Assembly: GCA_921293015.1 (NCBI GenBank)
Contig: OV121085.1
Coordinates: forward strand, 24,813,911 to 24,877,910
DNA: 64,000 bases
Source: Phorcus lineatus
Lineage: Eukaryota; Mollusca; Gastropoda; Trochida; Trochidae
Direction of reading: 5' to 3'
The notes below the pieces were generated by a model. The model searched no databases. It was not told the DNA's origin and saw only the letters and a list, made by a program, of their open reading frames with translations. Both the position numbers and the translations under genes were made by a program. Positions 12,128 to 23,742 of the stretch are shown here, piece by piece. Position 1 is the first letter of the stretch, and every line of letters begins with the position of its first letter.

Positions 12128-12224
12128 AAATAGCAACCTCTGCTGAGGTTGATATAGAAATGAACGCGCGAGCGGTAGCGAGCGTGTTCATTTCTATATC
12201 AACCGAGGGCGGAGGTTGCTATTT
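12128..12224. repeat. Hairpin palindrome, about 45-nt arms
   Basis: AAATAGCAACCTC begins the left arm. The right arm carries GGAGGTTGCTATTT, and the inner arms read GTTGATATAGAAATGAACGC against GTTCATTTCTATATCAAC. The loop lies around GCGAGCGGTAGCGAGC, which is itself partly symmetric. No coding content. A foldback-type miniature element is likely. Confidence 0.8.
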
Positions 12225-12305
12225 GACTTACACATCGTGGTTAAGAAATGAAATTATTTTATAAAAAAATAATTAACTAGTAAATAATGACCGGGTGACG
12301 AGAGA

Positions 12306-12343
12306 TTATGGCAAAAAAAACTCGCGAGTTTTTTTTGCCATAA
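12306..12343. repeat. Perfect 38-bp palindrome
   Basis: TTATGGCAAAAAAAACTCG is followed immediately by its exact reverse complement, centred on CTCGCGAG. It lies about 80 bases from the larger hairpin and has no loop. Confidence 0.85.
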
Positions 12344-12490
12344 CGCGAGGCTAAATATTTGATTCTAAAGATTAGAAACTGACATAACCTTACACCTATA
12401 TATTTTCACGTATATATACATATACATTTATATATATACCAGGGGGAAAAGAGTACAGACATGACACAACAAAATGAACAGTTACAGGCA

Positions 12491-12567
12491 GGGATCCTCG
12501 TTAGCTCACATGGTAAAGGCGTTACTCGCCAGCAAAGAGGTCCCAGGTTCGAATCCCACTTTCGCTA
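12491..12567 (+). repeat. tRNA-derived sequence, probable SINE head
   Basis: An A-box-like TTAGCTCACATGG (12,501-12,513) is followed 32 bases later by a good B box GGTTCGAATCC (12,546-12,556), the spacing of a tRNA promoter. The ends do not pair into an acceptor stem, so a functional tRNA gene is unlikely. A tRNA-derived SINE head or tRNA pseudogene fits better. Confidence 0.5.
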
Positions 12568-13042
12568 ATGTCAAGTCTTATATACTTAATTTGTAAAACT
12601 ATCAAAAGTTTACAAGTCTAATCGTTTGTGTAGGTTGAACATCTCAAAACACCCATCTGCGTAGTTGGTGGTTATGGCATATAGCCTTCAACTAAAAACA
12701 AAGGACATAATAACCGATTTGAATGATATGTAATAGTGCCCTAGGGCGATATGGAGAAACAACTGATGATTACGTCATAAGAGGTTGATATGAGAATGAA
12801 CCAATGTTAAAAGAATGGGAACATATCACACCTAGGTGTGTATATGATAAAAATATATACATAAAATATACACTCAGATAAAACATGTAATGAGCCACTC
12901 TTAATAGAGTTACGAGAGACATAAAAGAGTACAATATGTTGTAAATGTAAAACATAAATAGAAGTAAGGTATAAATATTATACATTTATGTAAAAAGTAA
13001 TACAACCAAAAGATTGGTACAGGTATATACAAATTAAAAAGA
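12568..13042. other. Non-coding stretch
   Basis: AT-rich. Open frames here have low complexity and look like chance. No gene or clear repeat seen. Confidence 0.4.
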
Positions 13043-13408
13043 TTAAGATACGAATACAGGAATATAATTATTGCACAGATAATTACTTCTCGCAAGGAGA
13101 ATAAAATAGCAGGTCTTGGCAGATAAATAGCATAAAAGGGGTGTAGACAGGATAAAATCTAATTTGCTATTATCGCACATCGTTCTAAAATCGGCATTTG
13201 CTTCAAAACACATAGATAAAAGCTGAGACCTCTCCTCTGCATACAATGGGCATTTTAACAATACATGTCGCTCATCTTCTATTTGATCGTAACAGTTAAA
13301 AGAAGTTCTCTCCTCTAGCGGTATATTTGTATATCGTCCGGTTTCTTTCCTCAAAGGTGCGACTCCACATCTAAACTTAGCAAGAGCATTTCTAAGATGG
13401 CGGGGCAT
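13043..13408 (-). pseudogene. LINE-type C-terminal fragment (second family)
   Basis: A 121-codon minus-strand frame with LAKFRCGVAPLRKETGRY, then C...IEDERHVLLKCPLY. This matches the zinc-containing tail seen in many invertebrate retroelement proteins (conserved phrases 'RCGVAPLR.ETGRY' and 'EDE.HVL..CP.Y'). It differs from the LINE family at 8.6, 9.8, 22.7 and 57.8 kb. No reverse transcriptase core is attached, so it is an isolated remnant. Confidence 0.6.
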
Positions 13409-14088
13409 ATTTATAAAAACATAGGGTTCTGCTTCATAGGACAGCTAAATATTGTAATAGCAGTAATTATAACCCATACACGTGAAATATACTGTTTATA
13501 ATAAGTTCTTTCTTTGAAATGATAATGCCGCTGAATGACAAGATCTATTATAAATCTTGAAGACCTACCAATTTCAAAATGATGTTGTGGATATGAGGCA
13601 AACTACCTTTTAAAAAACCTGTCATCCAGAAATCAAAGGAAAAAAAAAATAAAGGAGCTTTCCTGAATCTAGAAAATGTGAGGTGGGGGAGAGAGGAGCA
13701 GGGATGGTTTCAATGGTGAAATAAACATAATTTAAACAAATAATTAGGTTATACCTCTCCTTTTGGTTTTGGAAGTCTGTATGAGAACCATGAGTGCTAA
13801 AATGTAAACATTGTAGATGTCCTTGTCACTCCTGAGTACATTCAGTCTTTTTTAATTTTCAATCCAACAGATTTTTTTTAGGTCAAATCAGCCATAGCCT
13901 AAATCCTAATAATCAATAAAAACAATTATACAATAAAACCATGTCTCTGTTCTTTTTTGTGCTAGCTGTGCTAGTACATACTGATAACCCGATTGAAATG
14001 GATCGTTAAAAAAAACTGAACATATTTCATCACTAGGCAACTTTTGGTTCATGCATCCATAGCCAGTACCCTTTTTGAAGATTACCAT
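13409..14088. other. Non-coding stretch
   Basis: No gene or well-defined repeat recognised. Confidence 0.4.
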
Positions 14089-14672
14089 ATATTACAATGT
14101 ATAAGGTGACCCAGTGTATAAGGTGACCCCCTTTCTCAGATTCCCCCCGCCCCCCTCTCAATGCTGTCAAAATCATATATAACGTATATAGGTAGGCTCC
14201 AGGCTGGCAGGTCGACATGGTTACGGTAAGTTGTTGTATAATTTGTGAGTTGTGATACGTCAGTGTTTTGTAATAAGCATTTGTTTTATGAAGGATTGTT
14301 GTAAATATACCATGATAAAAAATACATGTATGTTTTAGCTTGTGTTGGCGTACTTGAAATGTAAAGAAACAAATTGATCTACATGTGACAAATTGCGCTT
14401 CGGTTCGAGATTATTATTTCTTAGAAAACAATTTATTTCCATAATCAATATGTAATATTTAAAAAAGTAACTTTATTACGTTATTTTGACGATGAATTGA
14501 CATCAAGGCTTCTTGTTTGAATCTCGTCTGTTCGTCTCTCTCGGCTGGAAGATCGTCACCTAACCTCAGCATTTTTAGGCCTGAAACATAGACCTCCTAT
14601 ATGAGGCGACCCCTCTCCTTGACCCCTGAGTTTCTGGTATAAAAGACTCGCTTGATACACTGTAATATACGG
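14089..14672. mobile_element. Possible miniature inverted-repeat element
   Basis: The left side reads TATTACAATGTATAAGGTGA. The reverse complement of the right side reads TATTACAGTGTATCAAGCGA, and both sub-terminal regions contain GTGACCC/GCGACCCC-type motifs. About 584 bp, non-coding. Boundaries and target duplication are uncertain. Confidence 0.4.
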
Positions 14673-15447
14673 TTTATCATTTCACTCACAGAATCGGTTT
14701 CATGATTTTCTGAAATCTGACAATTTTGCAATTACCTTTGTTCAGGTGTATACATGATTTTGTATAAATATGTTTATATAAAATCACACATGAAATAGCT
14801 ACAAACACTACCCTCAGGTGCATACAGATTTATAGATATAAATGTTTATACGATTTTTTATATATTTAAGTGTGTGTGCGTTTGTAAATAAATGTTTGAA
14901 ATCATTGAATAGAATTATTTTTTTATTTAATTTGTGTAATATAGTTTTGCATAAACTATAAGTGATCTATGATATATTATCTAAGCGAATTCATTTACAT
15001 ATTAACACTTATGTAAGACCCTAATTAGGCAAGTTGATATGTGTACTGACCAACAGGTGTGATGAGTGTGCATTCAAGTGTGACAATTGGTGCTGAATAG
15101 TATACGTTACCATGGTTATTTCAGAAAGTATTTTGAATAAATTTTAATAAGAAATAACCCCTTAAATTCTGATTCCGAATACATAGTGTTTTTCTGAAGA
15201 TTGTGTTTCAATTTAAATCGAATCATCAAAACATTATCATTTAAACTTGACTCTGTCAACTTTGGCTTACAAACTTTAACAAAGACATATCAACACTTAT
15301 TTTTTCTTTAGTAACGCAAACAGCCTTTATATGACAATAGCATGTAAAGAATATGTAAAAGCTGTCAAAGATGTATGGTGTATTGGTTTTGACAAAAGCT
15401 TACCTAACTTACAAAAACTTCATTTTTCTCAACTACATTCGCTACAA
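14673..15447. other. Non-coding stretch
   Basis: AT-rich DNA without a recognised gene or repeat. Confidence 0.4.
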
Positions 15448-15653
15448 GGAGAGGATCCGGTAGGGTTTCCGTCTCCGGATCCTAGTATTCTTATCTACTT
15501 AGGATCCGGAAGAGAATCCGGTGGGGGATCCCTGTATTCTTATCTAATAGGGATCCCGGATCCGGCGACGGATCCCAGTATACCATTGTTGCGAGGATCC
15601 GGAGGATCCAGCAAGGGATCCGGCTACCGGATTCAGGGTATATCCACGCTGTG
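15448..15653 (-). repeat. GGATCC-rich dispersed repeat, copy 2
   Basis: Begins GGAGAGGATCCGGTAGGG and ends near TATATCCACGCTGTG. Reverse-complemented, it matches the 6,961-7,183 copy along most of its length, including the paired TAAGAATA phrases, with some internal differences. The long frames crossing it on both strands are repeat artefacts. Confidence 0.8.
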
Positions 15654-16643
15654 TTATTCGCTGAAGCTTCACACCAAAAGGTGGATGTCCCCTTATCTTT
15701 GGTTCTAATTATCATAGAACCATAATCTTGGTATCTAAATGTATGTTTAGAAGGTCACTGAATCCATTGACAGACATTTCAGATAGCTACCATGAGTCAT
15801 TTGCACGAAATTTTAGGTTTCCGTTACAAAAACTCATCCTTCATGACTTCCATCGGTAACAATTCTATTTTCTCTTCTCTACAGTTAATGTATATCATTT
15901 TATTTTACATTATTTGCACTGAGAGTATAATTATGAGTACTTGTAACCCTTTTGCGTACTTAGTGAACAAAATAAGACTATCGTATGTTGGGGTGTAGAG
16001 TCGGGGTGGCAAATACCGTACAGGCGCCTAATTCCGTACAGTTGAATAAACAATGAGACAGTTAATTTTGTGTCTGTTGTGTGTTACGTGGAATGTTTTG
16101 TTGCTTCTGGAGATCCCGATGCCTATTTTAAGACGGAGACCCGTATGCTACATGCAATGTTATGTGCGATGTGCGATGTGATTGGTTATATTCAACTTAA
16201 CCTGCGCATGAGCGGGTCTTTTCGAATCTCGTCACGGAGACCCTATCGACGCTGCCTAGCAACAACCTACATAAACATCCAATCGCGGTATGTTTAAAAT
16301 TTGCACCTTATTTCCAAATATGAACTAAGATTTACTGTGACACAAGCTTTATAAATATCATAAAACTTATCAAATCACCATACAAATATTTTCTGAATCA
16401 GTGTAAAAAAAGTTGTACGGTATTACACGACCTCTTTCATTTACACTAAACGAAGAGCATCTAATATCGTACAGCCAAAATCCAATTGTTAGAAAATCAA
16501 AGTAGGGCCTACTGCTAGGCCTATGTTCAGTTTGTAGGCTATAAAGCATAACTTCTGTCTTTTTGTAACGTACAGTGGATTATTGGGAATTCAAAACATA
16601 GCAAAATTCATATTATTTGTATTTTTTTCTTTGTCACTTTCCA
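15654..16643. other. Non-coding stretch with CCGTACA motifs
   Basis: No gene recognised. CCGTACA-type heptamers recur near 16,015-16,040 and an inverted TGTACGG lies near 16,418, which could mark the ends of a small element. A GC-richer patch lies at about 16,080-16,290. I cannot define either further. Confidence 0.35.
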
Positions 16644-16731
16644 GATGTCTATATTCAATTACATCACTCTGCACGAAGTATCTGGTGTCGGAAACCCAGC
16701 TGTGAAATTTGCTCACTATTTCCTGAAATAA

Positions 16732-17004
16732 ATGATGAGTTTTCAGATGGATGCATCTGAAAATCATGTCACCCTTCTTGCAATCGTGTCGTTATTGGAT
16801 CACACAATATATGGATACACCGTATGCAAGATATTGTGTAATCTGTTCGGTTATTGGTTTGATTCTAAAGACATGTATCCTGTCATGTTCATTGTAAAGA
16901 AAGTGTTGAGAGGTTTAAATGAGAACTTTAAGGAAAATGATTTGAAAAAAGACAGAGATTATGCTTTGATTTTGTATCTAATGGAAAGTACTGGAGAGTA
17001 TTAA
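16732..17004 (+). CDS. Small unrecognised frame upstream of the pogo transposase
   Basis: A 90-codon frame. A shorter frame of 29 codons (16,644-16,733, starting after a CAG) ends four bases before it begins, with the two joined as TAAATGATG. Both are fairly rich in residues typical of real protein, but I recognise no family. They lie just upstream, same strand, of the pogo-type frame at 17,065, so they may be upstream exons of that transposon's gene, a separate gene fragment or chance. Confidence 0.25.
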   Translation: MMSFQMDASENHVTLLAIVSLLDHTIYGYTVCKILCNLFGYWFDSKDMYPVMFIVKKVLRGLNENFKENDLKKDRDYALILYLMESTGEY

Positions 17005-17064
17005 CAAATAATTGAAATAAATTAAGATTAAAGAAATAATTTTTTTGTCATTTGTTAATTTCAG

Positions 17065-17751
17065 ATAGGAAAAAAAAGACAATATACTAAACTAGCTTTA
17101 CAAGAGGCAATAATCGGAAGGAAAAATGGGATGTCCCTACGACAGGCGTCAAAACTATTTGGCGTCCCATTTATGACAATCAATGATCATGTGAAGGGGA
17201 AAAGCGAAGGGGGAGATTTGGGAAGGCCAGCAATACTTAGTAAAGAGGTGGAGAAAGCTATTACATGTCTAGTTAAAGAAGCAAGCCTTAGGGGCATCAC
17301 CCGCCGTCAACTTTTGATTAAAGTGGCTCGTATATGCAGAAAATTGAAGCTAAAATACACTTTTCGAAAAGGGGTACCAGGGAAGGGGTGGCTATCAGGT
17401 TTTCTCAGGAGAAACCCCGAAATCAAGTTCCGGACTCCTGTTGCTCTGTCAACAGTGCAAGCGAGGATGCTCAATAAAGTTGTTGTAAACAATTACTTTG
17501 AAGCTCTAAGCGAAACAATAACTAAGCTAGGTTTGCAGGATAAACCCGAATTTGTTTGGAACATGGACGAATCTAGCGTCCCTTTAACTCACAAGCCATC
17601 CAAAGTTCTTTCAGAAAGTGTAGGTAACAGCAGGGACAATGATACTGTCCTTGCGTGTATTAACGCTGCAGGAATATTGTTGATCAATGTTATATGGCAG
17701 CGTTTTGAAACAGTTATTGCGCAAATCATGATAAATTCTACATTCAAATAA
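17065..17751 (+). pseudogene. pogo/Tigger-type transposase fragment
   Basis: The frame opens after a likely acceptor (TTAATTTCAG at 17,055-17,064) with IGKKRQYTKLALQEAI and SLRQASKLFGVP, a Psq-type helix-turn-helix DNA-binding domain. It continues through a CENP-B-like second DNA-binding domain (GKGWLSGFLRRNPEI) and enters the DDE catalytic core at FVWNMDES, whose aspartate is the first catalytic residue. Soon after VLACINAAG the frame diverges and stops, so the second and third catalytic acids are missing. Full pogo transposases have the remaining core and tail, about 250 more residues. The gene is therefore truncated and not catalytic. Its terminal inverted repeats were not identified. The Tigger-type miniature element at 10.4 kb belongs to the same broad group, but their ends could not be compared. 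Confidence 0.8.
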
Positions 17752-18351
17752 AAAGTTATCATTACAGATATGGCAAAGTCTTTGATGCCTATGAATTCCA
17801 TTAAATCTACCTGTGTTTTTATATATTGGAAGTGTTCCAATTCGCAACATTGTTATTCTTCACCTTGCAGCTTTAGATTTTTAAAAAGATAAATAAGGTT
17901 CAATACAAAATAAAGTTTTGATACTCGAATAAACATCAAGTGATGAACATTTGTGAATTTCAGAAAATGACAATTACTTATGACAATTGGTCACCCTTAA
18001 ATGAAATTTTTTCATAAACTGTTCCTCATTGCCAACTCCTTGAGCTTCTCAAACAAAACCAAATCCATATTTGAACAAAGTAGTTTGAACAAAAAATACC
18101 CAAGTTTTCCTTTTAACTTCTTGTTGCATGTTCTCTCAGCCTGAAGGAATGAATGCCATTTTGTACTCTATGATTTATCTTTGTAATTATTGTTGGAATA
18201 CTTAAATATTATTATTCTGGGCGGACATGTTGTGAAATTGGAGAGAAATGTTCGTTCAAGAGATATGAAAATGACGAATAGAAGCAAAATGAACACAAAA
18301 CAAAAAGTCGATCTCATTGCTTCCTGGAGGATATACGTCAATAGATCTTAC

Positions 18352-18480
18352 CTTGACCGCCAAGTCATCGAACTCCCCATTTTTCAGTATCAACAAGGAC
18401 ACGTTGAGAACTTTACTCTTCACTTGATCTGTCTGTGTCCATCTTGAGTAAAGACCGTGACAATTCGTTACAGCAGACAT
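18352..18480 (-). CDS. Candidate first coding exon, unrecognised
   Basis: An ATG at 18,478-18,480 on the minus strand opens a frame of exactly 43 codons that ends at a strong donor (GTCAAG|GTAAGA). The peptide contains KVLNVSLLILKNGEFDDLAV and no family is recognised. A matching downstream exon was not found, so the call rests on the donor and the clean phase only. Confidence 0.28.
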
Positions 18481-18899
18481 CGGATGTGTTTGGGTCGATC
18501 TAAATATTCGTCTACCAGCCAGACGCACACTAGCTACACACGCGGCAGATTCGGTTGTGAAGTATGATACAGGAGGCGTGTTAGAACCAGTTTGCTTTGT
18601 CCTACTTTTAGTTTACAGTTGTAACATGTTATCATGCAGACGATCGCAGTACATCAACGTTTGTCATTATTTAAGTAAAAAAAAAGTTTAAAAAAAGCAC
18701 ACATCAATGGTGATATTGATCAAATGAAGATGTCTGTTTAGTTGGTTTCTTCAATTTACGAAACATAGATAGATATACTTTGCCCACTTCCTTTTCCATA
18801 GCAGAGCGTTAGCTTGCAGGCCTTGCGATGACGCGTTGTTTTCGTAACCAAAATGAACTCGAAACCAACAAATTTCGGTGAACACCTAGATTTTTAGCT

Positions 18900-19440
18900 T
18901 TGGCTTCTGCTTCTGGAGGAAAATATGAATAAGGGATTTGAAGCGTATGCATGGCCCCCAGGCCCTCATATCAGGCCAGTCACCAATTCTATGATTTATT
19001 ACCCCGACTGGCTAAGGAACATATGTGCCAAAGATTTTGAACAGCCTACCATATATAGGCCCATTTGTTCGGGATATGATATTAAAAACGATGATAAAAT
19101 GGGTTTTAAGGCATTCCATTGACCCAGATCACTAAATTTCAGACTTAATTTCTACAGCCTTTTGTTCTGGAGAAGAAAATGTAGGTTTCGAAGACATTGC
19201 CCATAAGGCTCATTCTAGGTCATAGACTCCCTAAAGCTATAGTTATAATCCCCACAGGCCAAAGGACACCTGTATACGAGATTTCAGCCTTGTACGGCCA
19301 TTAGTTCTGAAAAAGAAGATGAAAATAGGATTTTCATGCCCCTATTTGAGGCCAAATAGTCACAAAATCTACAATTTATAATCCTCATTGGCTAAAGTAC
19401 CATCACACAAGATAATTGTTCTCTAGAGTCAATGCATCCT
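18900..19440. repeat. Diverged tandem repeat, about three units
   Basis: Three degenerate units of roughly 160-190 bp. Each contains the phrases TTCTGGAGAAGAA(A/G)ATG, a GGCC-bearing stretch, TCACNAAATCTACAATTTAT or similar, and CCCACTGGCTAAAGGA-like sequence. Units have diverged strongly. Sequence of the same style, reverse-complemented, lies inside element A at about 43.3-43.8 kb and more weakly near 4.4 kb, so the family is dispersed. Confidence 0.5.
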
Positions 19441-20379
19441 CGAAATTCCAGAGGAAACGTTCCGATAATTCAGGCACGACCCGTCGGCCGATACTTTTAT
19501 TACCTACCTTTGCTGGTCTGTAATCCAATCAGCATGTCCAGGGGACCAAACAACTGACTTCCGTCATGACATACAAACATTGTTAACTGGTAGAATTTGG
19601 TTTTCGATAATGCATATGCCATCGATTACACTATAACAAAATAATTGGAATGTTCCTGGTTTAGTAATGATAATCCGACTCCTGTTCAGAAAAAATTGAA
19701 TTTTTTTTACTACTTATCTTATTAATTAGGTGCCGAGGCTTCCTAACGGAGAATTCGTTTGTTTCCCTTCGTTAGTGCGTTTGTTCAGTCTAGATTTCCT
19801 AAGCTCGATCATTTCGTGCATGAATGCTCTAAGAAATGTCCACGTTGTTAGTGAGCGCCAGAAAACACTCGACGTTAAAAACAGGGTGCCTGTCGCGAAC
19901 CATTAGATATGTTACAAGTTAACACTATTACTAAGCGCAGGGCGGATCTAGATGTTGAAGTCTGCCATGTCCATTAAATTACGAACGATCAAGGCGTATT
20001 TATTGGCTTATTGAAGACGGCTTGGCCCGGAAAGGGAGGTATTAAAATATGTGGTCGGGCCTGCGATGGGTCCAGAGTGTAGAATATCGGAACGTATAGA
20101 GGATGGACCTGAGGAAGAAATCGGAATGTGAAAAGTTTACGGATGGATGGACGGACGCCGGACACAATGCCATGTTAGTCCATCGAGCATTTCAGGTCTG
20201 AGTAGCTGAAACTATAAGAGACAAATGTAACATGTTAGATATAAATCATGTGTATCACACAGAAAGCCGTCGTCGACGCTAATATCTTTTATTACCGACA
20301 TGGATAATCATAAGTGATGAAATAGTTTCTAAATGAGCACATGTGCGCACATCACGTGTGCCTAGCAACGATTGTTTCA
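19441..20379. other. Non-coding stretch
   Basis: No gene or clear repeat recognised. Confidence 0.4.
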
Positions 20380-20470
20380 GTGTGTGGCCCTATATATTTT
20401 GTCATAAATGACGTCATATAACTAGTGTTTGTGACGTCACTGTAGCTAGCCGTCGCAAGGTAAGCAGGCC
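20380..20470 (+). promoter_or_regulatory. Candidate promoter with two CRE sites and a splice donor
   Basis: TGACGTCA at 20,409-20,416 and GTGACGTCAC at 20,431-20,440 are two full cAMP-response-element palindromes 22 bases apart, near a TATATATT run at about 20,391. A consensus donor CAAG|GTAAGC follows at 20,459. A possible next exon begins after the acceptor at about 21,171 and stays open to 21,415, but I recognise no product. Confidence 0.35.
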
Positions 20471-22671
20471 GTTTTCATAATATATACATGCGTTTTGAAT
20501 TGAGTAGAATCGGTAATTAAGTAATTATTTCACTCGGTGGTGTGTCATGTGACTTACGAAACTCATGCGAATCAGTGTATAACCCTCGATCTTGCATGGG
20601 TAATACAAACATTCACACTCGTTTCGTAAAAGTCATATGGTATTCTTCCTGGTGTAATAATGTTTATATCTTGACTCTACGCGAAATGAATTGAGAGGGT
20701 CATCTCACAATGGAAAAGTGAAACATAATTCAAATATTCGGTTTAATTTATTAAAATCTTGGATACTCAGAACTAAACGACAGCTACGAATTCCATATTG
20801 AACGTAGCATTAAACGATTTTGAGAGATTTTTTAACGAAAACGTGTTTTATAAAATGTTAGGAAGGATTGTCAGTTCGAGATGAACCTTGTCCGCTGCAC
20901 GTGTTACTGTCGCGTATAGGACAAAATCAGGATTATGTTACTCATGAGACATGTAATGTACTACAGGCCTGTGGTCTCTTCAGTACTGAATAAAGATTGA
21001 TGGAGATTATGTTACAAGAGAAGGTATTTCCTGTTTCAGAAAATATGCCACACCCCTGTAGTTTCATTTTTACCTTTCATTATTTCCTATGGTGGTAAAT
21101 TGAAACTCACGACAGGCTAAAGTAGATTCAATCGGACAAGTAAACAACTGTTCTTTATTTTTCTCGATTTAGGATGAATCATATTTGATGCCGATAGGGC
21201 ATTTTCCTGACATACCCGACAGTATTTTAGTGCTTGGTATGATTTCCAGTAGGGACGAGTTGGCTTTAGTTACGAATAAACCGACAGTCCTGCCAACAAA
21301 CCAAACGCGGTTATTTCTTCGAAGACCCCCTAGATTGATCCTTTTTATCGACTGGTATGGCCACGTACAACTGGATTTTAGGCTAAAACCGCGTGCGCTT
21401 AACATCCATAAATAGAAAGTTAACAGACTGCGTTCAATAAAATATTGTCTTCGCAAGCGCAAGGAGACAAGCGGAAATGCCATTCTATATAAATTTTAAA
21501 CAAATTAAAGACGGCTTGAAACTTACGCTTGGTAGAAATAAAAAAAACATTGACAGGCCTTCATTTTTCATTTTACACATTTCCGCCCCTCCTACAACAT
21601 GTCCAAAAGTAGGCCTATGGGTTGCTAAATGTGACTTTAATCTCTATTTAGTAGGCTTACGAAATGAATTAATGAATTAGTAAGCTTATTAAATGAATTC
21701 AGACAAGTAAGCTTACTAAATCGAATTAATAAGCTTACTAATTGACAGGCCCGTAGCACCGATTTCGAGAGGGGGGGGGGGGGGGAGGGGGGATAACATT
21801 TATACTTTATAGGTTATGACAGATTATTTTAATGTTCACGTCACTTTCTCAATCTGCAGAAAAGGGTCAGATGCCTCATGAAACTTATAATATTCTATTT
21901 TTTCATACAAACATTGAAATAAAGAGCAAAAAAGGTGTGTTTTTTTCCTAAAATTAGTGGTGGGGCCAACGTCCATAAACCGTATACTAGGTTTGGTGCA
22001 ATCGTTAGCGATCCATATAGTAAACTGAACAATCCGTGCATTACATTCGTTTCTGAAAGGGTAAATCAGCGCGGCCAAACTCTCTTACTACAGAACGCAG
22101 GTCTATGAAACTTGGTAGTCTGTTTCTAGCTTCCATAATGTTTTAGTATGTATGATTTCACTTTAGATTTGTGTGTTAGGATGAAGACTTTAAACAGCCT
22201 CACTGCAGTAATCAAGTTTTTTAAAAAGCTATCTTAAGTGTCTATACAAGACTTTTGGCTGTCAATTAGTACATGGTTAAGCCTTTGCAAAAGATATATA
22301 CAAATATTATGACAAGAGTGTCGGTATTGAGATAATAATTTTGATTTTTCTTCACTGATTTTGACGACGATAACACGTGCACTGGGTGTAATGTGTACGC
22401 GAGGACGTTCGTTGTTACTGATTTTATCACGTGGTTTAAACATATTTTACTACATGAAAGGCATCGGCAAACAAGCCATATGGCTTATGTTAATGCCCCT
22501 CCCATACAATACAAGAACAGTTGAAATAACAAGAGAATGGCATGCAATGTTGATACAAAAGATCGACAAAACAATCATTAGTATGTAATATATAAAAAGA
22601 TATCACAATTCTGGTAATTATGTGGCCGTTCATTCATTATTATGAAAATACTTATAAAATATTTTAAGAGT
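20471..22671. other. Mostly non-coding stretch with a G run and AAGCTTA repeats
   Basis: Contains one exon-like frame (21,171-21,415, plus strand, no known family), several (T)AAGCTTA(C)TAAAT phrases at 21,680-21,745, and a 15-base G run at 21,771-21,785. The G run follows CAGGCCCGTAGCACCG, which looks like the end of a hAT-type element. No complete gene or element can be delimited. Confidence 0.4.
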
Positions 22672-23742
22672 TTAACTGCTATTAAATCGTTTTGAAGAAT
22701 GAATAAAGTAATGTACAGATTCTAGTATTTTCTGGTTTATTTCTCTCCCTTTATTTGCGTTCCCAAAAATTACACTTCTTAAATCAAAACCTTTCTTATA
22801 AAAATAGCAGTTTGATCTCAGCAATAAGTAACAGGGACAGGTAAAAAAGTAGTGAAATGCGTCTTCGTTTGGATGACCACATGAACAGGCGGGTAAATCA
22901 AAGATATATCGTTTGTATTTGTCTGCATTTAAATCACTAAAGCCTTGCCTAAGGCGACAGTGTAAAATTTGTACGAGTTTGGGTCCAGAGTTAGAATCAA
23001 AGTGGAGAGGAGATGATAAGTTGTTTAGTAGTAATAGTTTGAAATCATGTAAAGAAGTTGCTTTCTTCATATTGTCGGGAAGCTCGTTCCAGCGTCTTAT
23101 TTTGTCTGGAATAAATGATCTGGCATATAGTTCTGTCTTACAGTGTATGTTTTGAAGGTCTGTCTGGTTTCTTAGATTATAATTAGAATTGAGGCTGACT
23201 GAATCAAGCACAAGATCACTTAGATAATCGGGAGTAAATTTATTGATCATTTTATAAAAGAAACACAGTTTTGAATCAGTCCTCCTTTCTCTTAGGGGCT
23301 TTGAGTTAGTTTCCTTATAAATGTTTTGGTGACTTTACCGCACCGCCAATAGTTCGTAGTGCGTCAAGATGTATTTTCTCAAGTTGGAGCTCTTGTTGTT
23401 TAGTACAGTTGTCCCAGATAATACTACAGTAATCAAAATGAGGTAGAATAAAAGAGTTAAACATTATTTCTAAGCTTTTTCTAGTAAGACGATATTTGAA
23501 GCTTCTAAAACAGTTGATAATGGGGCTTAATTTTTTCATAATGTTTTCAATGTGGGAATTCCATTGGCAGTTAAGCTGGAAGGTTAGACCTAGGTGTTTG
23601 TGTTCTTTGACTTCAGATGTCATGGTACCACTCATTTGTAATGGAGGAATAGCTGTAGGGTTGACTTTACGCGAAAAAGTAACTGCTTCCGTTTTTTCTG
23701 GGTTAAACTTTACCTGCCATTTATCTGCCCAGTCTGTCTCGT
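22672..23742 (-). pseudogene. LINE ORF2 fragment, longest copy
   Basis: Minus-strand frames encode in order a thumb-like stretch (DKWQVKFNPEKTEAVTF near 23,710), the region after the reverse transcriptase core (MSGTMTSEVKEHKHLGL to FDYCSIIWDN), a linker with NLRNQTDLQ, and the zinc tail ACSCGHPNEDAFHYFFTC, ending at a stop at 22,672. The two main frames are shifted relative to each other near 23,250-23,315. The catalytic YADD-type core is absent, so the copy is 5'-truncated. It meets the left inverted arm at 23,743. Confidence 0.75.

Noticed and set aside
12491-12567. Functional tRNA gene
   Set aside because: A and B boxes are present but the ends do not pair as an acceptor stem.
12770-13095. 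Hydrophobic minus-strand frames as membrane proteins
   Set aside because: Low-complexity AT-rich translation with no start context, splice signal or family resemblance.
15331-15715. Protein-coding frames on both strands
   Set aside because: They run through the GGATCC repeat and their peptides just echo it.
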